NCBI GenBank assembly: GCA_020719165.1
Contig: DYQT01000005.1
Span: forward strand, 1 to 39,658
DNA length: 39,658 bases
Source of the DNA: Draconibacterium orientale
Lineage (GTDB): Bacteria; Bacteroidota; Bacteroidia; Bacteroidales; FEN-979
Direction: 5' to 3'
Below are positions 29,408 through 37,426 of the stretch, piece after piece (the first letter of the stretch is position 1; every line of letters starts with the position of its first letter). Made by a program: the position numbers and the translations under genes. The notes beneath the pieces are model-generated. The model searched no databases. It saw only the letters and a program-made list of their open reading frames with translations, and was not told where the DNA came from.

Positions 29408-30232
29408 ATGTCCACAGCCATATCTTTTAGGAATGTAACCAAGGTAACCACCCACATTCTTCAGGAAATGAAAAATAAGGGGGTGAAAATCGCCATGCTC
29501 ACTGCCTATGACTATTCCTTTGCCCGGATACTTGACAGTACCGGAATAGATGTAATTTTAGTAGGTGATTCAGCTTCAAATGTTATGGCCGGCCATTCCA
29601 GTACCCTGCCCATCACCCTGAATGAGATGATCTATCACGGGGTATCGGTGGTAAGGGCCGTAAAAAGGGCTTTGGTGGTAGTTGACCTGCCTTTTGGCAC
29701 CTACCAGGGCAATTCGAAGGAGGCGTTGAATTCGGCCATTCGGATCATGAAAGAAGCCGGTGCCGATGCCGTGAAACTGGAAGGTGGAAAAGAGATTCTG
29801 GAATCAGTCGACCGGATTCTTTCAGCCGGGATTCCGGTGATGGGTCATCTGGGGCTTACTCCGCAGTCGATTCATAAATTTGGAACCTATGTGGTAAGGG
29901 CAACGAGTGAGGGTGAAGCATCCAAATTGCTTGATGATGCCCATTTGCTCGAAAAATCCGGGTGTTTTGCCATTGTACTCGAAAAAATTCCGGCCACCCT
30001 GGGTGCCAAAGTGACACAGGCAGTGAAAATTCCGATCATCGGAATTGGAGCAGGCAGCGAAGTTGACGGACAGGTTCTTGTTTTGCACGACATGCTTGGG
30101 ATTACCATGGATTTTTCGCCCCGTTTTCTTCGGCGTTATGCCAACCTGTCGGAAGAGGTTCGCGGTGCGGTAAATAATTATATCCACGACGTGAAAACGC
30201 TCGACTTCCCCAATGAAAAGGAACAGTATTGA
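29408..30232 (+). CDS. panB: 3-methyl-2-oxobutanoate hydroxymethyltransferase
   Basis: Transfers a hydroxymethyl group from methylene-tetrahydrofolate to 2-oxoisovalerate, giving ketopantoate, the first step of pantothenate and coenzyme A synthesis. The 274-residue protein matches the family in length. It shows [10 protein letters not shown] near residue 30, the metal-binding region [29 protein letters not shown], and the catalytic glutamate Glu192 in [10 protein letters not shown], followed by [21 protein letters not shown]. It heads a long plus-strand run and overlaps the next gene by 20 bp, which suggests translational coupling. panC and panD are not in this window. Confidence 0.96.
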   Translation: MSTAISFRNVTKVTTHILQEMKNKGVKIAMLTAYDYSFARILDSTGIDVILVGDSASNVMAGHSSTLPITLNEMIYHGVSVVRAVKRALVVVDLPFGTYQGNSKEALNSAIRIMKEAGADAVKLEGGKEILESVDRILSAGIPVMGHLGLTPQSIHKFGTYVVRATSEGEASKLLDDAHLLEKSGCFAIVLEKIPATLGAKVTQAVKIPIIGIGAGSEVDGQVLVLHDMLGITMDFSPRFLRRYANLSEEVRGAVNNYIHDVKTLDFPNEKEQY

Positions 30233-30929
30233 TCAGCAGATTTTATTTGAAGACAACCATCTGATCATCCTGAACAAACAGAGTTCGGATATTGTACAGG
30301 GCGATAAGACCGGGGATGAGCCACTGAGTGAGCTCCTGAAAAAATACCTCAAGGAAAAATACAACAAACCAGGTGCAGTTTTTCTTGGAGTGGTTCACCG
30401 GTTAGACCGGCCAGTGAGTGGCGCCGTAATTTTTGCCCGTACTTCGAAGGCACTCACCCGGTTGAATATCATGATTCGCGATGGCCTCATACATAAAACA
30501 TATTGGGCGGTTGTGAAAAACAGTCCACCACGCCCGGAAGACCATCTTGTTCAATATCTTACCAGAAATTCCGAAAAAAACAGATCATTTATTCATGATC
30601 ATCTTGTTAAGGGATCTCAGAAGGCAGAATTGATTTACAAAGTTGTCGATAAAAGCGATGGGTATTATCTTCTGAAAATAAATTTGTTAACCGGACGCCA
30701 TCATCAGATCCGAGCGCAGCTTGCAGCCATGGGGTGCCCGGTAAAAGGAGATTTGAAATACGGTTATCCCAGATCCAACCCGGGTGGTTTTATTCATCTA
30801 CACGCCCGTTGCATCGAATTTCATCACCCGGTCGGCAAGCAGCCCCTTAAAATAATCGCCCCGCCTCCAAAGGATAAATTATGGGACTTTTTTTCAGCCC
30901 GCCCGCATTTTGACACCGTATCAGAATGA
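30213..30929 (+). CDS. RluA-family RNA pseudouridine synthase
   Basis: Converts specific uridines of ribosomal or transfer RNA to pseudouridine. The 238-residue protein carries the family motif HRLDRPVSG with catalytic Asp65, then KTYWAVV, and the late motif [27 protein letters not shown]. There is no S4 domain, which fits the short RluA/RluC-like Bacteroidetes members. The target site cannot be predicted. The ATG at 30213 lies inside the end of panB (20-bp overlap), and its stop overlaps the ATG of the next gene (ATGA at 30926-30929), so all three genes are probably translated in tandem. Confidence 0.92.
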   Translation: MKRNSIDQQILFEDNHLIILNKQSSDIVQGDKTGDEPLSELLKKYLKEKYNKPGAVFLGVVHRLDRPVSGAVIFARTSKALTRLNIMIRDGLIHKTYWAVVKNSPPRPEDHLVQYLTRNSEKNRSFIHDHLVKGSQKAELIYKVVDKSDGYYLLKINLLTGRHHQIRAQLAAMGCPVKGDLKYGYPRSNPGGFIHLHARCIEFHHPVGKQPLKIIAPPPKDKLWDFFSARPHFDTVSE

Positions 30930-31720
30930 GCAAAATCACTACATCATCCGACACGACCTGCAACTGGATGAGCACCGGATCGTCTCAGCCGGTCTTTGAA
31001 AAATCGATTTTTCGCAGTCATCAGTTACGGGCAACAGATTTGGGGATCAATCAAGTGCGCGAAACTCAACCCGACTGGGTACTTGGTGTTCTGATGGGTT
31101 GTTTCATTCTCTTTGCATGGGCTCAGGTTTTTTACGCCAGAAGAATACGGCAGGTTTTCCGGGCGCCCTTTTCCAAACGTTTCATCAACCAGCTTACCCG
31201 CGACGGAAATCTTTTCAGGGAACGAATAAGTGTTGTAATGGGCAGCATTTACATTCTCACTTTCGCGCTGTTTTTATATGAATTCAATGAACAAATCTTT
31301 GGGTATTCAATTCATGGAATAACCGGGGTTTCATTGTATTGGTTGATTACCGGAGTGATCATTGTTTCCCTGGCAATGAAGGTGATCCTCGTGCGATTTC
31401 TGGGAGCCATTTTTAAAACAAGGGAAACAACCAACAATTACCTGCTTAACCTGCTGATTTTTGCCTTACTTGCCGGACCTGTATTCCTGGTTGCACTGGT
31501 GTTTATCGTTTATCTGAAATCGGCATTGCTCCTGTATCTTTGTCTGGCAGGTTATGTGATCCTTCTCTTATTTAGGTTTACAAGAGGTTTTTTTATAGGA
31601 ATGGAATTAAGGAAGTTTTCGTATTTATTTTTATTTGTGTATCTTTGCAGCCTCGAAATTTTACCCCTGCTGGTTCTTGTTAAAGTTTTACTTGACCACG
31701 CGCAACCTGCGGGAGCGTAG
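30926..31720 (+). CDS. DUF4271-family membrane protein
   Basis: The 264-residue protein has a soluble N-terminus of about 48 residues and about six hydrophobic segments: near 50-70, 102-120, 134-155, 172-195, 198-215 and 232-255. This matches the Bacteroidetes-specific DUF4271 inner-membrane family, which characteristically precedes hemD, as here. No catalytic residues are evident and the function is unknown. It overlaps the RluA-family gene by 4 bp. The last eight residues (DHAQPAGA) lie in a stretch that also forms hairpins at the RNA level, and a promoter box lies within its 3' end. Confidence 0.88.
   Translation: MSKITTSSDTTCNWMSTGSSQPVFEKSIFRSHQLRATDLGINQVRETQPDWVLGVLMGCFILFAWAQVFYARRIRQVFRAPFSKRFINQLTRDGNLFRERISVVMGSIYILTFALFLYEFNEQIFGYSIHGITGVSLYWLITGVIIVSLAMKVILVRFLGAIFKTRETTNNYLLNLLIFALLAGPVFLVALVFIVYLKSALLLYLCLAGYVILLLFRFTRGFFIGMELRKFSYLFLFVYLCSLEILPLLVLVKVLLDHAQPAGA
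31640..31647 (+). promoter_or_regulatory. Internal promoter -7 box ahead of hemD
   Basis: TATCTTTG matches TAnnTTTG and is followed by CA, as is common in this phylum. It is inside the 3' end of the DUF4271 gene, about 110 bp before the hemD start. TTTT at 31616-31619 is a weak -33 candidate. Transcription from here would give hemD its own leader of about 100 nt. Confidence 0.5.
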
Positions 31721-31745
31721 GTGTTTCGAGAGCGAGAACACTAAT
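31652..31745 (+). promoter_or_regulatory. Candidate structured leader before hemD
   Basis: Two adjacent hairpins can form: ACCTGCG/CGTAGGT with a GGAG loop (about 31705-31722), and GTGTTTCG pairing with CGA-G-AACAC (31721-31741) around an AGAG loop. Alternatively TTTCGAG (31724-31730) can pair perfectly with CTCGAAA at 31652-31658, which excludes the second hairpin. The mutually exclusive pairings resemble a regulatory switch upstream of a gene with a weak TTG start. Part of the region is also coding, and no known riboswitch was recognised. Confidence 0.35.
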
Positions 31746-31756
31746 ACGGTACGACC

Positions 31757-32509
31757 TTGAAAATAAAGAATATCCTCGTTTCCCAGCCTCAGCCTATCGA
31801 TTTTGAGAAATCTCCATATGGAGAGATTGCACGTAAATTCAACGTCAATATTACGTTTCGGAAATTCTTTATTATTGACGGAATCCCGGCTAAGGATTTC
31901 CGAAAAGAAAAAATAAACATCCTTGATTATACAGCTGTAATCTTCACTTCGCGTAATGCAGTTGACCATTATTTCAGGATGTGTAAGGAGATGCGAGTTG
32001 AGGTGCCTGAGACGATGAAATATTTCAGTATCTCAGAATCAACGGCCTACTATCTTCAGAAATATGTTCAGTTCAGAAAACGGAAAATTTTCCACAGTAA
32101 AGAAAATTATGCCAACCTCATGGAGCTGATAAAAAAACATAAAACTGAAAAATTTCTTCTCCCCTGCTCCGACATTCACAAGCAGGAAATTCCCAAGATG
32201 CTGGAGGATAATAAAATTCAATATAAGAAGGCGATCATTTACCGTACCATTGCAAGTGATCTTTCGGACATCGAAATTAAAGACTTCGACCTGTTGGTTT
32301 TCTTCAGTCCTTCGGGAATAAAATCTCTTTTTAAAAATTTTCCGGATTTTAGTCAGCGGGAATGTGCAATTGGAGCTTTTGGCCCTACAACACACAAGGC
32401 TGTAGAGGATGCCGGACTCGTTCTCAATGTGGAAGCTCCTACCAAGGATGCAGCGTCAATGACTGCCGCGATAGAGTTGTTCTTGCAAAACGAAGCGAAG
32501 AAAAAGTAA
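31757..32509 (+). CDS. hemD: Uroporphyrinogen-III synthase
   Basis: Cyclises hydroxymethylbilane to uroporphyrinogen III, the branch-point precursor of haem, sirohaem and cobamides. The 250-residue protein has the two-lobed HemD pattern: KIKNILVSQPQP at the start, VIFTSRNAVDHYF, and LLVFFSPSGIKSLFKNFP, followed by IGAFGPTTHKAVEDAGL and a final APTKDAASMTAAIE. The start is TTG. The only in-frame codons between it and the stop at 31742 are not start codons, and the family similarity begins right at this point, so TTG initiation is well supported. It lies in the usual Bacteroidetes order DUF4271-hemD-rnpA-yidD. Confidence 0.9.
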   Translation: MKIKNILVSQPQPIDFEKSPYGEIARKFNVNITFRKFFIIDGIPAKDFRKEKINILDYTAVIFTSRNAVDHYFRMCKEMRVEVPETMKYFSISESTAYYLQKYVQFRKRKIFHSKENYANLMELIKKHKTEKFLLPCSDIHKQEIPKMLEDNKIQYKKAIIYRTIASDLSDIEIKDFDLLVFFSPSGIKSLFKNFPDFSQRECAIGAFGPTTHKAVEDAGLVLNVEAPTKDAASMTAAIELFLQNEAKKK

Positions 32510-32569
32510 TAGACCGTTATTCGGGCTTGTGTGGGCCATCTAACCTGATAAGGAATTTCACCGGAAATC

Positions 32570-32962
32570 ATGAAACAAACCTTTTCAAAAGAAGAGCGGC
32601 TATGCAGCCATTTGTTGATCAGTATGTTATTTTCCAAAGGAAGCACCTTCTATCTTAGGCCATTTCGTGTTACCTGGATTCGGCAAACCGGTCACATTCC
32701 TTCACCGGCGCAAGTATTGATGAGTGTGCCAAAATATAATTTTCGTAAAGCGGTTCACCGAAACCTGATTCGCAGGCGGATGAAAGAGGCTTACCGCCTG
32801 AATAAGCTGCTTTTCTATGAGAAACTTGCCTGTACCGGTCAGCAAATCACCTTTTGCATTACCTATAACGCCAAAGAAATAGTCGGATACGAACTTATTC
32901 AAGCAAAAATAGTTTTACTTTTACAGCGTTTAATTGAAGAAAATGAAAAAGTTACTGGCTAG
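32570..32962 (+). CDS. rnpA: Ribonuclease P protein component
   Basis: Protein subunit that binds the catalytic RNA of ribonuclease P and helps mature the 5' ends of tRNA precursors. The 130-residue product has the family signature [19 protein letters not shown] (the RNR motif) and the N-terminal FSKEERL segment. The length is typical. The ATG at 32570 lies 60 bp after hemD, and its 3' end overlaps yidD by 20 bp, the common bacterial rnpA-yidD arrangement. rpmH and dnaA are not adjacent, which is usual for this phylum. Confidence 0.93.
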   Translation: MKQTFSKEERLCSHLLISMLFSKGSTFYLRPFRVTWIRQTGHIPSPAQVLMSVPKYNFRKAVHRNLIRRRMKEAYRLNKLLFYEKLACTGQQITFCITYNAKEIVGYELIQAKIVLLLQRLIEENEKVTG

Positions 32963-33164
32963 TTTTTTCATTTTATTGATTCGGATTTACCAGGGAGCTA
33001 TTTCTCCCTATTTGGCCCCATCATGCCGTTATGCACCGAGTTGTTCGGCTTATGGGATAGAGGCAATATTAAAATACGGTCCTTTCAAGGGAGGATGGAT
33101 GGCATTGAAACGCATTGGCCGCTGTCATCCCTGGGGGGGGAGCGGGTATGATCCGGTTCCATAG
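32943..33164 (+). CDS. yidD: Membrane protein insertion efficiency factor YidD
   Basis: Small inner-membrane-associated protein that assists YidC-dependent membrane insertion. From the ATG at 32943 the product has 73 residues ([18 protein letters not shown]); an in-frame TTG at 32934 would add three. It shows the family block [21 protein letters not shown], then [24 protein letters not shown]. It overlaps rnpA by 20 bp, so translation is probably coupled. Confidence 0.94.
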   Translation: MKKLLASFFILLIRIYQGAISPYLAPSCRYAPSCSAYGIEAILKYGPFKGGWMALKRIGRCHPWGGSGYDPVP

Positions 33165-33204
33165 AACAACGGTAATGTACAAAAAGCAACATGTAAAACC
33201 TCAG

Positions 33205-33218
33205 CATGTTTAAACATG
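33205..33218. repeat. 14-bp perfect palindrome upstream of the S41 peptidase
   Basis: CATGTTTAAACATG lies in the 64-bp gap between yidD and the peptidase gene, 10 bp before the ATG at 33229. It could be an operator or a weak hairpin. It has no T-tract, so it is not a clear terminator. Confidence 0.5.
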
Positions 33219-33228
33219 TGGGTTATCA

Positions 33229-34977
33229 ATGAGTGTCAAATACAGAAATAAAAGGATGAAACGAATTACAGGATATCTTTTAATGGTTCTCATATGGGGC
33301 TTGCCTGGCATCGGAGCCATGGCTCAGGCACCGGGCCAGCATGGTTTTGAGATTATGAAAAATCTTGATATTTATTCTAATCTGATCAAAGAATTAAATC
33401 AAGACTATGTGGATGAGATCAATCCGGGCGAATTAACTCAAACGGGCATCGAAGCGATGCTGGAATCGCTGGACCCATACACCAATTTTATCCCTGAATC
33501 TCAAGTTGAAGATTATAAGTTTATCACAACCGGTCAATATGGCGGAATTGGTTCACTGATCCATCAGCAGGGCGATTACATTGTGATCTCGGAACCTTAT
33601 GAGGGTTCTCCTTCCGACAGAGCGGGGCTTAAAGCTGGAGATAAAATACTGGAAGTGAATGGGAAACAAGCCAAGGGTAAATCGTATGATGATGTGAGTG
33701 CGATCCTGAAAGGACAGGCAGGTACATCGGTGAATGTGCTGATACAACGCGATGGGGAGAGTCAGCCATTTGCGAAAACGATCGTACGCGAAAATATTAA
33801 AATTGATAATATCCCATATTCAGGAATGGTTGATCCCCAGATTGGATACATCAAACTGACCGGGTTTACACAAAATGCCGCCAAAGAGTTGAAGCAGGCC
33901 TTTCTGAAACTCAAAGAGGGCAACGATCTTAAAGGAATAATCATCGATTTGCGTGGTAATGGCGGCGGGTTGCTCAATGAAGCCGTTGATATTGCCAATA
34001 TTTTCGTCGAAAGAGGGCAGGAGATTGTTAGCACAAAAGGCAAAATGGCCGATAAAAACCGGTCCCATCTTACCATGAGCCCACCTGTTGATTTGAATAT
34101 CCCGATTGTTGTGCTGGTTGACCGCTCGAGTGCTTCAGCCAGCGAAATTCTGGCAGGCTCGCTTCAGGATCTCGACCGGGCTGTGGTTGTGGGTCAGCGT
34201 ACCTTTGGGAAAGGTTTGGTTCAGAATGTTGTGCCACTTTCCTACAACGCCCAAATGAAAATAACCGTAGCCAAGTATTACATCCCAAGCGGACGCTGCA
34301 TCCAGGCAATTGATTATGAACATAAAAAGAAAGATGGCTCCTTTGGGAAAATTCCCGATTCTCTGATCAGGGCTTTTAAAACAAAGAATGGCCGAACCGT
34401 TTACGATGGAGGAGGAATAAATCCCGATTTAATTACAAAATCGAGACAGTATAGCAATCTGGAACTGGCTCTCTATGGCAAATATTTCGTGTTCGATTTT
34501 GCTACCTTGTATGCCCGCCAGCATCAAACCATTCCCGCAGCCGATTTATTTGAGATTGATGATTCAACTTATAATAGCTTTGTTGCATACATCCATGGCA
34601 AGGACTACTCTTACAAAACGAAAAGTGAACGATCGCTGGAAGATTTGAAAAATATTGCGTTGAAAGAAAATTATTTCGATGCCATCAAAGAGGAATACGA
34701 CCGGCTTAAGAGCCGGATGGAAAAAGACAAGCAGGAGGATTTGAAAAAGTACAGCGATCAGGTCAAAGAGCTTCTTAAATTGGAAATTATCGCAAGGTAC
34801 TACTACCAAAGAGGGAAAATATTAGCCACCCTGAAAACCGATCCTGATATTTTTGATGCTATTGCCGTTCTAAAGGACAAAGAAAAATATGCCGGAATTC
34901 TTGCGGGGAAATATGTGCAGCCAAAGCCGGAAATTCAGGTCAGAAGCGATGATGAAGATGACCTCCCGATTGAATAA
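33229..34977 (+). CDS. Carboxy-terminal processing peptidase, S41 family (CtpA-like)
   Basis: Exported serine protease that cleaves near protein C-termini. The 582-residue protein has a signal peptide (best seen from the in-frame ATG at 33256: MKRITGYLLMVLIWGLPG, ending AMAQ), and an N-terminal helical segment. A PDZ domain (about 100-185; GGIGSLIHQQGDYIVISEPYEG, AGLKAGDKILEVNG) is followed by the peptidase domain with the Ser-Lys dyad Ser303 in SSASASEI and Lys328 in FGKGLVQ. A C-terminal charged helical extension of about 200 residues (KDKQEDLKKYSDQVKELLK) is usual for Bacteroidetes members. It belongs to the long plus-strand run, 9 bp before cdd. Confidence 0.93.
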   Translation: MSVKYRNKRMKRITGYLLMVLIWGLPGIGAMAQAPGQHGFEIMKNLDIYSNLIKELNQDYVDEINPGELTQTGIEAMLESLDPYTNFIPESQVEDYKFITTGQYGGIGSLIHQQGDYIVISEPYEGSPSDRAGLKAGDKILEVNGKQAKGKSYDDVSAILKGQAGTSVNVLIQRDGESQPFAKTIVRENIKIDNIPYSGMVDPQIGYIKLTGFTQNAAKELKQAFLKLKEGNDLKGIIIDLRGNGGGLLNEAVDIANIFVERGQEIVSTKGKMADKNRSHLTMSPPVDLNIPIVVLVDRSSASASEILAGSLQDLDRAVVVGQRTFGKGLVQNVVPLSYNAQMKITVAKYYIPSGRCIQAIDYEHKKKDGSFGKIPDSLIRAFKTKNGRTVYDGGGINPDLITKSRQYSNLELALYGKYFVFDFATLYARQHQTIPAADLFEIDDSTYNSFVAYIHGKDYSYKTKSERSLEDLKNIALKENYFDAIKEEYDRLKSRMEKDKQEDLKKYSDQVKELLKLEIIARYYYQRGKILATLKTDPDIFDAIAVLKDKEKYAGILAGKYVQPKPEIQVRSDDEDDLPIE

Positions 34978-34986
34978 ACCCAACTC

Positions 34987-35475
34987 ATGAAACAAATTTC
35001 TCAGTCATTTGAATATCAGGTTTTTGAATCGATCCATGAATTGCATGTCACCGATCGCGAATTACTTGATATGGCCAAAGATGCGATCTCCGGATCTTAT
35101 GCGCCCTATTCCCACTATCATGTCGGAGCGGCTGTTAAACTTGCCAACGGCACGGTAGTGTGCGGAAGTAATCAGGAAAATATGTCATTCCCTGCAGGAC
35201 TTTGCGCAGAAAGGGTTGCCGTATTTGCTGCTTCATCCGCTTTCCCGGGTGTTCCCATTTCGGCCATCGCCATCAGTGCCATTTCAGACGACTTTGAGGT
35301 TTCCGAGCCGGTGCCCCCTTGCGGTATGTGCCGCCAGGCCATCGTGGAGTATGAGATGAAATTCAATAACAAAATCCGGATTATTCTGGCAGGACAAACA
35401 GGGAAAGTTTTCATTTTCCATGGGATGGGAACACTGCTGCCACTGGCATTTCATGAGAAGGGCCTGGCCAAATAA
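34987..35475 (+). CDS. cdd: Cytidine deaminase
   Basis: Deaminates cytidine and deoxycytidine to uridine forms in pyrimidine salvage; cytoplasmic zinc enzyme. The 162-residue protein shows SYAPYSHYHVGAAV, the zinc and proton-shuttle motif with Cys73 and Glu75 in CAER, and the second zinc motif PCGMCRQ with Cys112 and Cys115. The size fits the small tetrameric type, with an N-terminal extension of about 25 residues. It starts 9 bp after the S41 peptidase gene and precedes the ChaN-like gene by 21 bp, so it is probably co-transcribed. Confidence 0.95.
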   Translation: MKQISQSFEYQVFESIHELHVTDRELLDMAKDAISGSYAPYSHYHVGAAVKLANGTVVCGSNQENMSFPAGLCAERVAVFAASSAFPGVPISAIAISAISDDFEVSEPVPPCGMCRQAIVEYEMKFNNKIRIILAGQTGKVFIFHGMGTLLPLAFHEKGLAK

Positions 35476-35505
35476 ATTTGAAAATTTCCAATAAATATGC
35501 ATTTT

Positions 35506-36408
35506 ATGAATCGGAACAACTATAAATTGTATTTGCTTGTTTTTCTTTTCATTCCATTTTTGGCCATGAAGAGCGATAAACCCGCGTACAGAGTTTTTAA
35601 TGCCAAGGGGCACATTGTTGATTATGAGGAGATGCTGAAAGCAGCTAAAAAATCTGATATTATTTTCTTTGGCGAACTTCACAAGAATCCTATTGCCCAC
35701 TGGCTTGAACTGGAGTTAACCAAAGACCTTTTTGCGGCAAAGGGTGCTAACCTGGTGCTGGGTGCTGAAATGTTTGAAGTTGACAATCAGCTTCTTATCA
35801 ATGAGTATCTGTCAAAAATGATCCGCAAAAAGGATTTTGAAGCTGAGGCAAAACTATGGCCGAATTATAGAACAGATTATGCACCGTGGGTTGATTTTGC
35901 AAGAGATAAAAATCTGAGAGTGATTGCTACCAATATTCCCAGGCGGTTTGCGGCTTTGGTTAACATCAAAGGATTTGAAGGGCTCGACAGCATCAATGCC
36001 CTGCAACGTGGCATGATTGCACCACTTCCTATAAAATATCCCGACACCCTTGAATGTTATGCCAACATTGTGAAAAGCGTTGGAGGCGGAATGCCGGCTC
36101 ATCAAACAGCTAATCTGGGCAAGGCACAAGCCATCAAAGATGCTACCATGGCACATTTTATTGTAAAAAATGGTGCTTTTGATGGAAAGACCATCCTTCA
36201 TTTTAATGGCTCATATCACAGTGAGAATAACCAGGGTATTGTCTGGTACGTCAATCAGGCAATCAGGAAGACCAGCTTTGAACTGAAAATTCTGACCATC
36301 TCCTGCATAGAACAGGAAAACATTGATACCATTTCAAAGACAGATGCCCGCAAAGCTGATTTTATGATCGTCATCCCGTCGTCAATGCCGGGCGCTGAAA
36401 GCCGGTAA
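35506..36408 (+). CDS. ChaN-like (haem-binding uptake, Tiki superfamily) protein
   Basis: The 300-residue product starts at ATG 35506 (an ATG at 35497 is also possible), followed by a hydrophobic signal/anchor (YKLYLLVFLFIPFLAM). It lacks a clear lipobox cysteine, unlike classical ChaN lipoproteins. The conserved motifs IFFGELHKNPIAHWLEL and VLGAEMFEVDNQLLINEYL, with later IATNIPRRFA and ILHFNGSYHSENNQGIVWY, match the ChaN/DUF399 family. Members of that family have been linked to haem binding and to metal-dependent hydrolase-like TIKI folds. The substrate is unknown. It ends the plus-strand run. Its TAA stop abuts the nfo stop on the other strand with no bases between. Confidence 0.82.
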   Translation: MNRNNYKLYLLVFLFIPFLAMKSDKPAYRVFNAKGHIVDYEEMLKAAKKSDIIFFGELHKNPIAHWLELELTKDLFAAKGANLVLGAEMFEVDNQLLINEYLSKMIRKKDFEAEAKLWPNYRTDYAPWVDFARDKNLRVIATNIPRRFAALVNIKGFEGLDSINALQRGMIAPLPIKYPDTLECYANIVKSVGGGMPAHQTANLGKAQAIKDATMAHFIVKNGAFDGKTILHFNGSYHSENNQGIVWYVNQAIRKTSFELKILTISCIEQENIDTISKTDARKADFMIVIPSSMPGAESR

Positions 36409-37245
36409 TTAAAAGGAATACAGCTGACTGATCTCCTGACTCCAGATTGTTTCATCAGGTGTTTCAAGGATCAACGGCATGTCATCAAACCGCGGATCGT
36501 GCATGAGCCATTTAAACACCTCGATCCCAAGAGTTCCTTTTCCAAGGCTGTCGTGACGGTCAACCCTGCTGCCAAGGCCTTTTTTTGAATCATTGACATG
36601 CATCCCCTTCAGGTATTCGAACCCCACCACCTCTCCAAAGTGATGAAAGGTTGTTCCAAAGGCAGCCTCTGACGAAAGATCATACCCTGCAGCAAAGGAG
36701 TGACACGTATCAATGCAAACCCCAACACGGCTTTTATCCTCCACATGATCGATGATAAAACGGAGATGTTCAAATTTAAACCCCAGGTTACTGCCCTGAC
36801 CTGCCGTGTTTTCAATTACAGCGATTACCCCTTTGGTCTTATCAAGTGTTAAATTAACCGATTCGGCGATCCGCAGCAAACATTCTTCGTCGCTGATTTT
36901 CCCCAGAGAACTTCCGGGGTGAAAATTCAGCCGGTCGAGTCCCAATTGCTCGCACCGTTGCATTTCATCGAGAAATGCTTCCCGCGATTTATCCAAACCA
37001 TCCTGATCGGGGTGCCCGAGGTTGATCAGATAGCTGTCGTGTGGAAGAATCTGAAACGGGAGAAAGCCTAGTCTGTTGCAATTCTCCCGAAAAAGCTTGA
37101 TATTGCTTTGGGTAAGTGGCGACGACTTCCATTGGCGTTGGCTTTTCGTAAAAAGCGCAAAGGCCCTGGCCCCGATCGCGGCGGCGTTAAGCGGAGCATT
37201 TTCAACCCCTCCGGAGGCGCTCACATGAGCTCCGATATATTTCAT
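36409..37245 (-). CDS. nfo: Endonuclease IV
   Basis: Zinc-dependent AP endonuclease that cuts DNA 5' to abasic sites in base excision repair. The 278-residue protein matches the family in length, with the signature blocks [91 protein letters not shown] and LILETPDE, which hold the metal-binding His, Glu and Asp residues. It is transcribed alone from a 181-bp divergent intergenic region and is convergent with the ChaN-like gene. Confidence 0.96.
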   Translation of the reverse strand: MKYIGAHVSASGGVENAPLNAAAIGARAFALFTKSQRQWKSSPLTQSNIKLFRENCNRLGFLPFQILPHDSYLINLGHPDQDGLDKSREAFLDEMQRCEQLGLDRLNFHPGSSLGKISDEECLLRIAESVNLTLDKTKGVIAVIENTAGQGSNLGFKFEHLRFIIDHVEDKSRVGVCIDTCHSFAAGYDLSSEAAFGTTFHHFGEVVGFEYLKGMHVNDSKKGLGSRVDRHDSLGKGTLGIEVFKWLMHDPRFDDMPLILETPDETIWSQEISQLYSF

Positions 37246-37319
37246 AGGTTTATTCAGTTAGGATAAAAAAGTAAAAATCATAAGAATCACAGGGAAACCA
37301 ATTGAATATTATTTCCTTT

Positions 37320-37327
37320 CAAAAGTA
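37320..37327 (-). promoter_or_regulatory. Promoter -7 box for nfo
   Basis: Minus-strand TACTTTTG matches TAnnTTTG and lies 74 bp upstream of the nfo ATG. No -33 element is clear. Confidence 0.45.
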
Positions 37328-37403
37328 CGGAAAAACCAATTTGTAAGCTCCGGTTTTATCATAAATTTAACATTTCAATACAGCGCCACCAAAAGATATT
37401 TGT

Positions 37404-37411
37404 TACATTTG
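37404..37411 (+). promoter_or_regulatory. Promoter -7 box for the 37427 cargo gene
   Basis: TACATTTG matches TAnnTTTG and ends 15 bp before the ATG at 37427. The short leader and exact match make it a good candidate; the -33 region is not distinct. Confidence 0.6.
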
Positions 37412-37426
37412 TAAAAAAAAGCAACC

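Noticed and set aside
33165-33228. Terminator between yidD and the S41 peptidase gene
   Set aside because: The palindrome at 33205-33218 has an AT-rich core, no loop and no T-tract, so termination is not supported.
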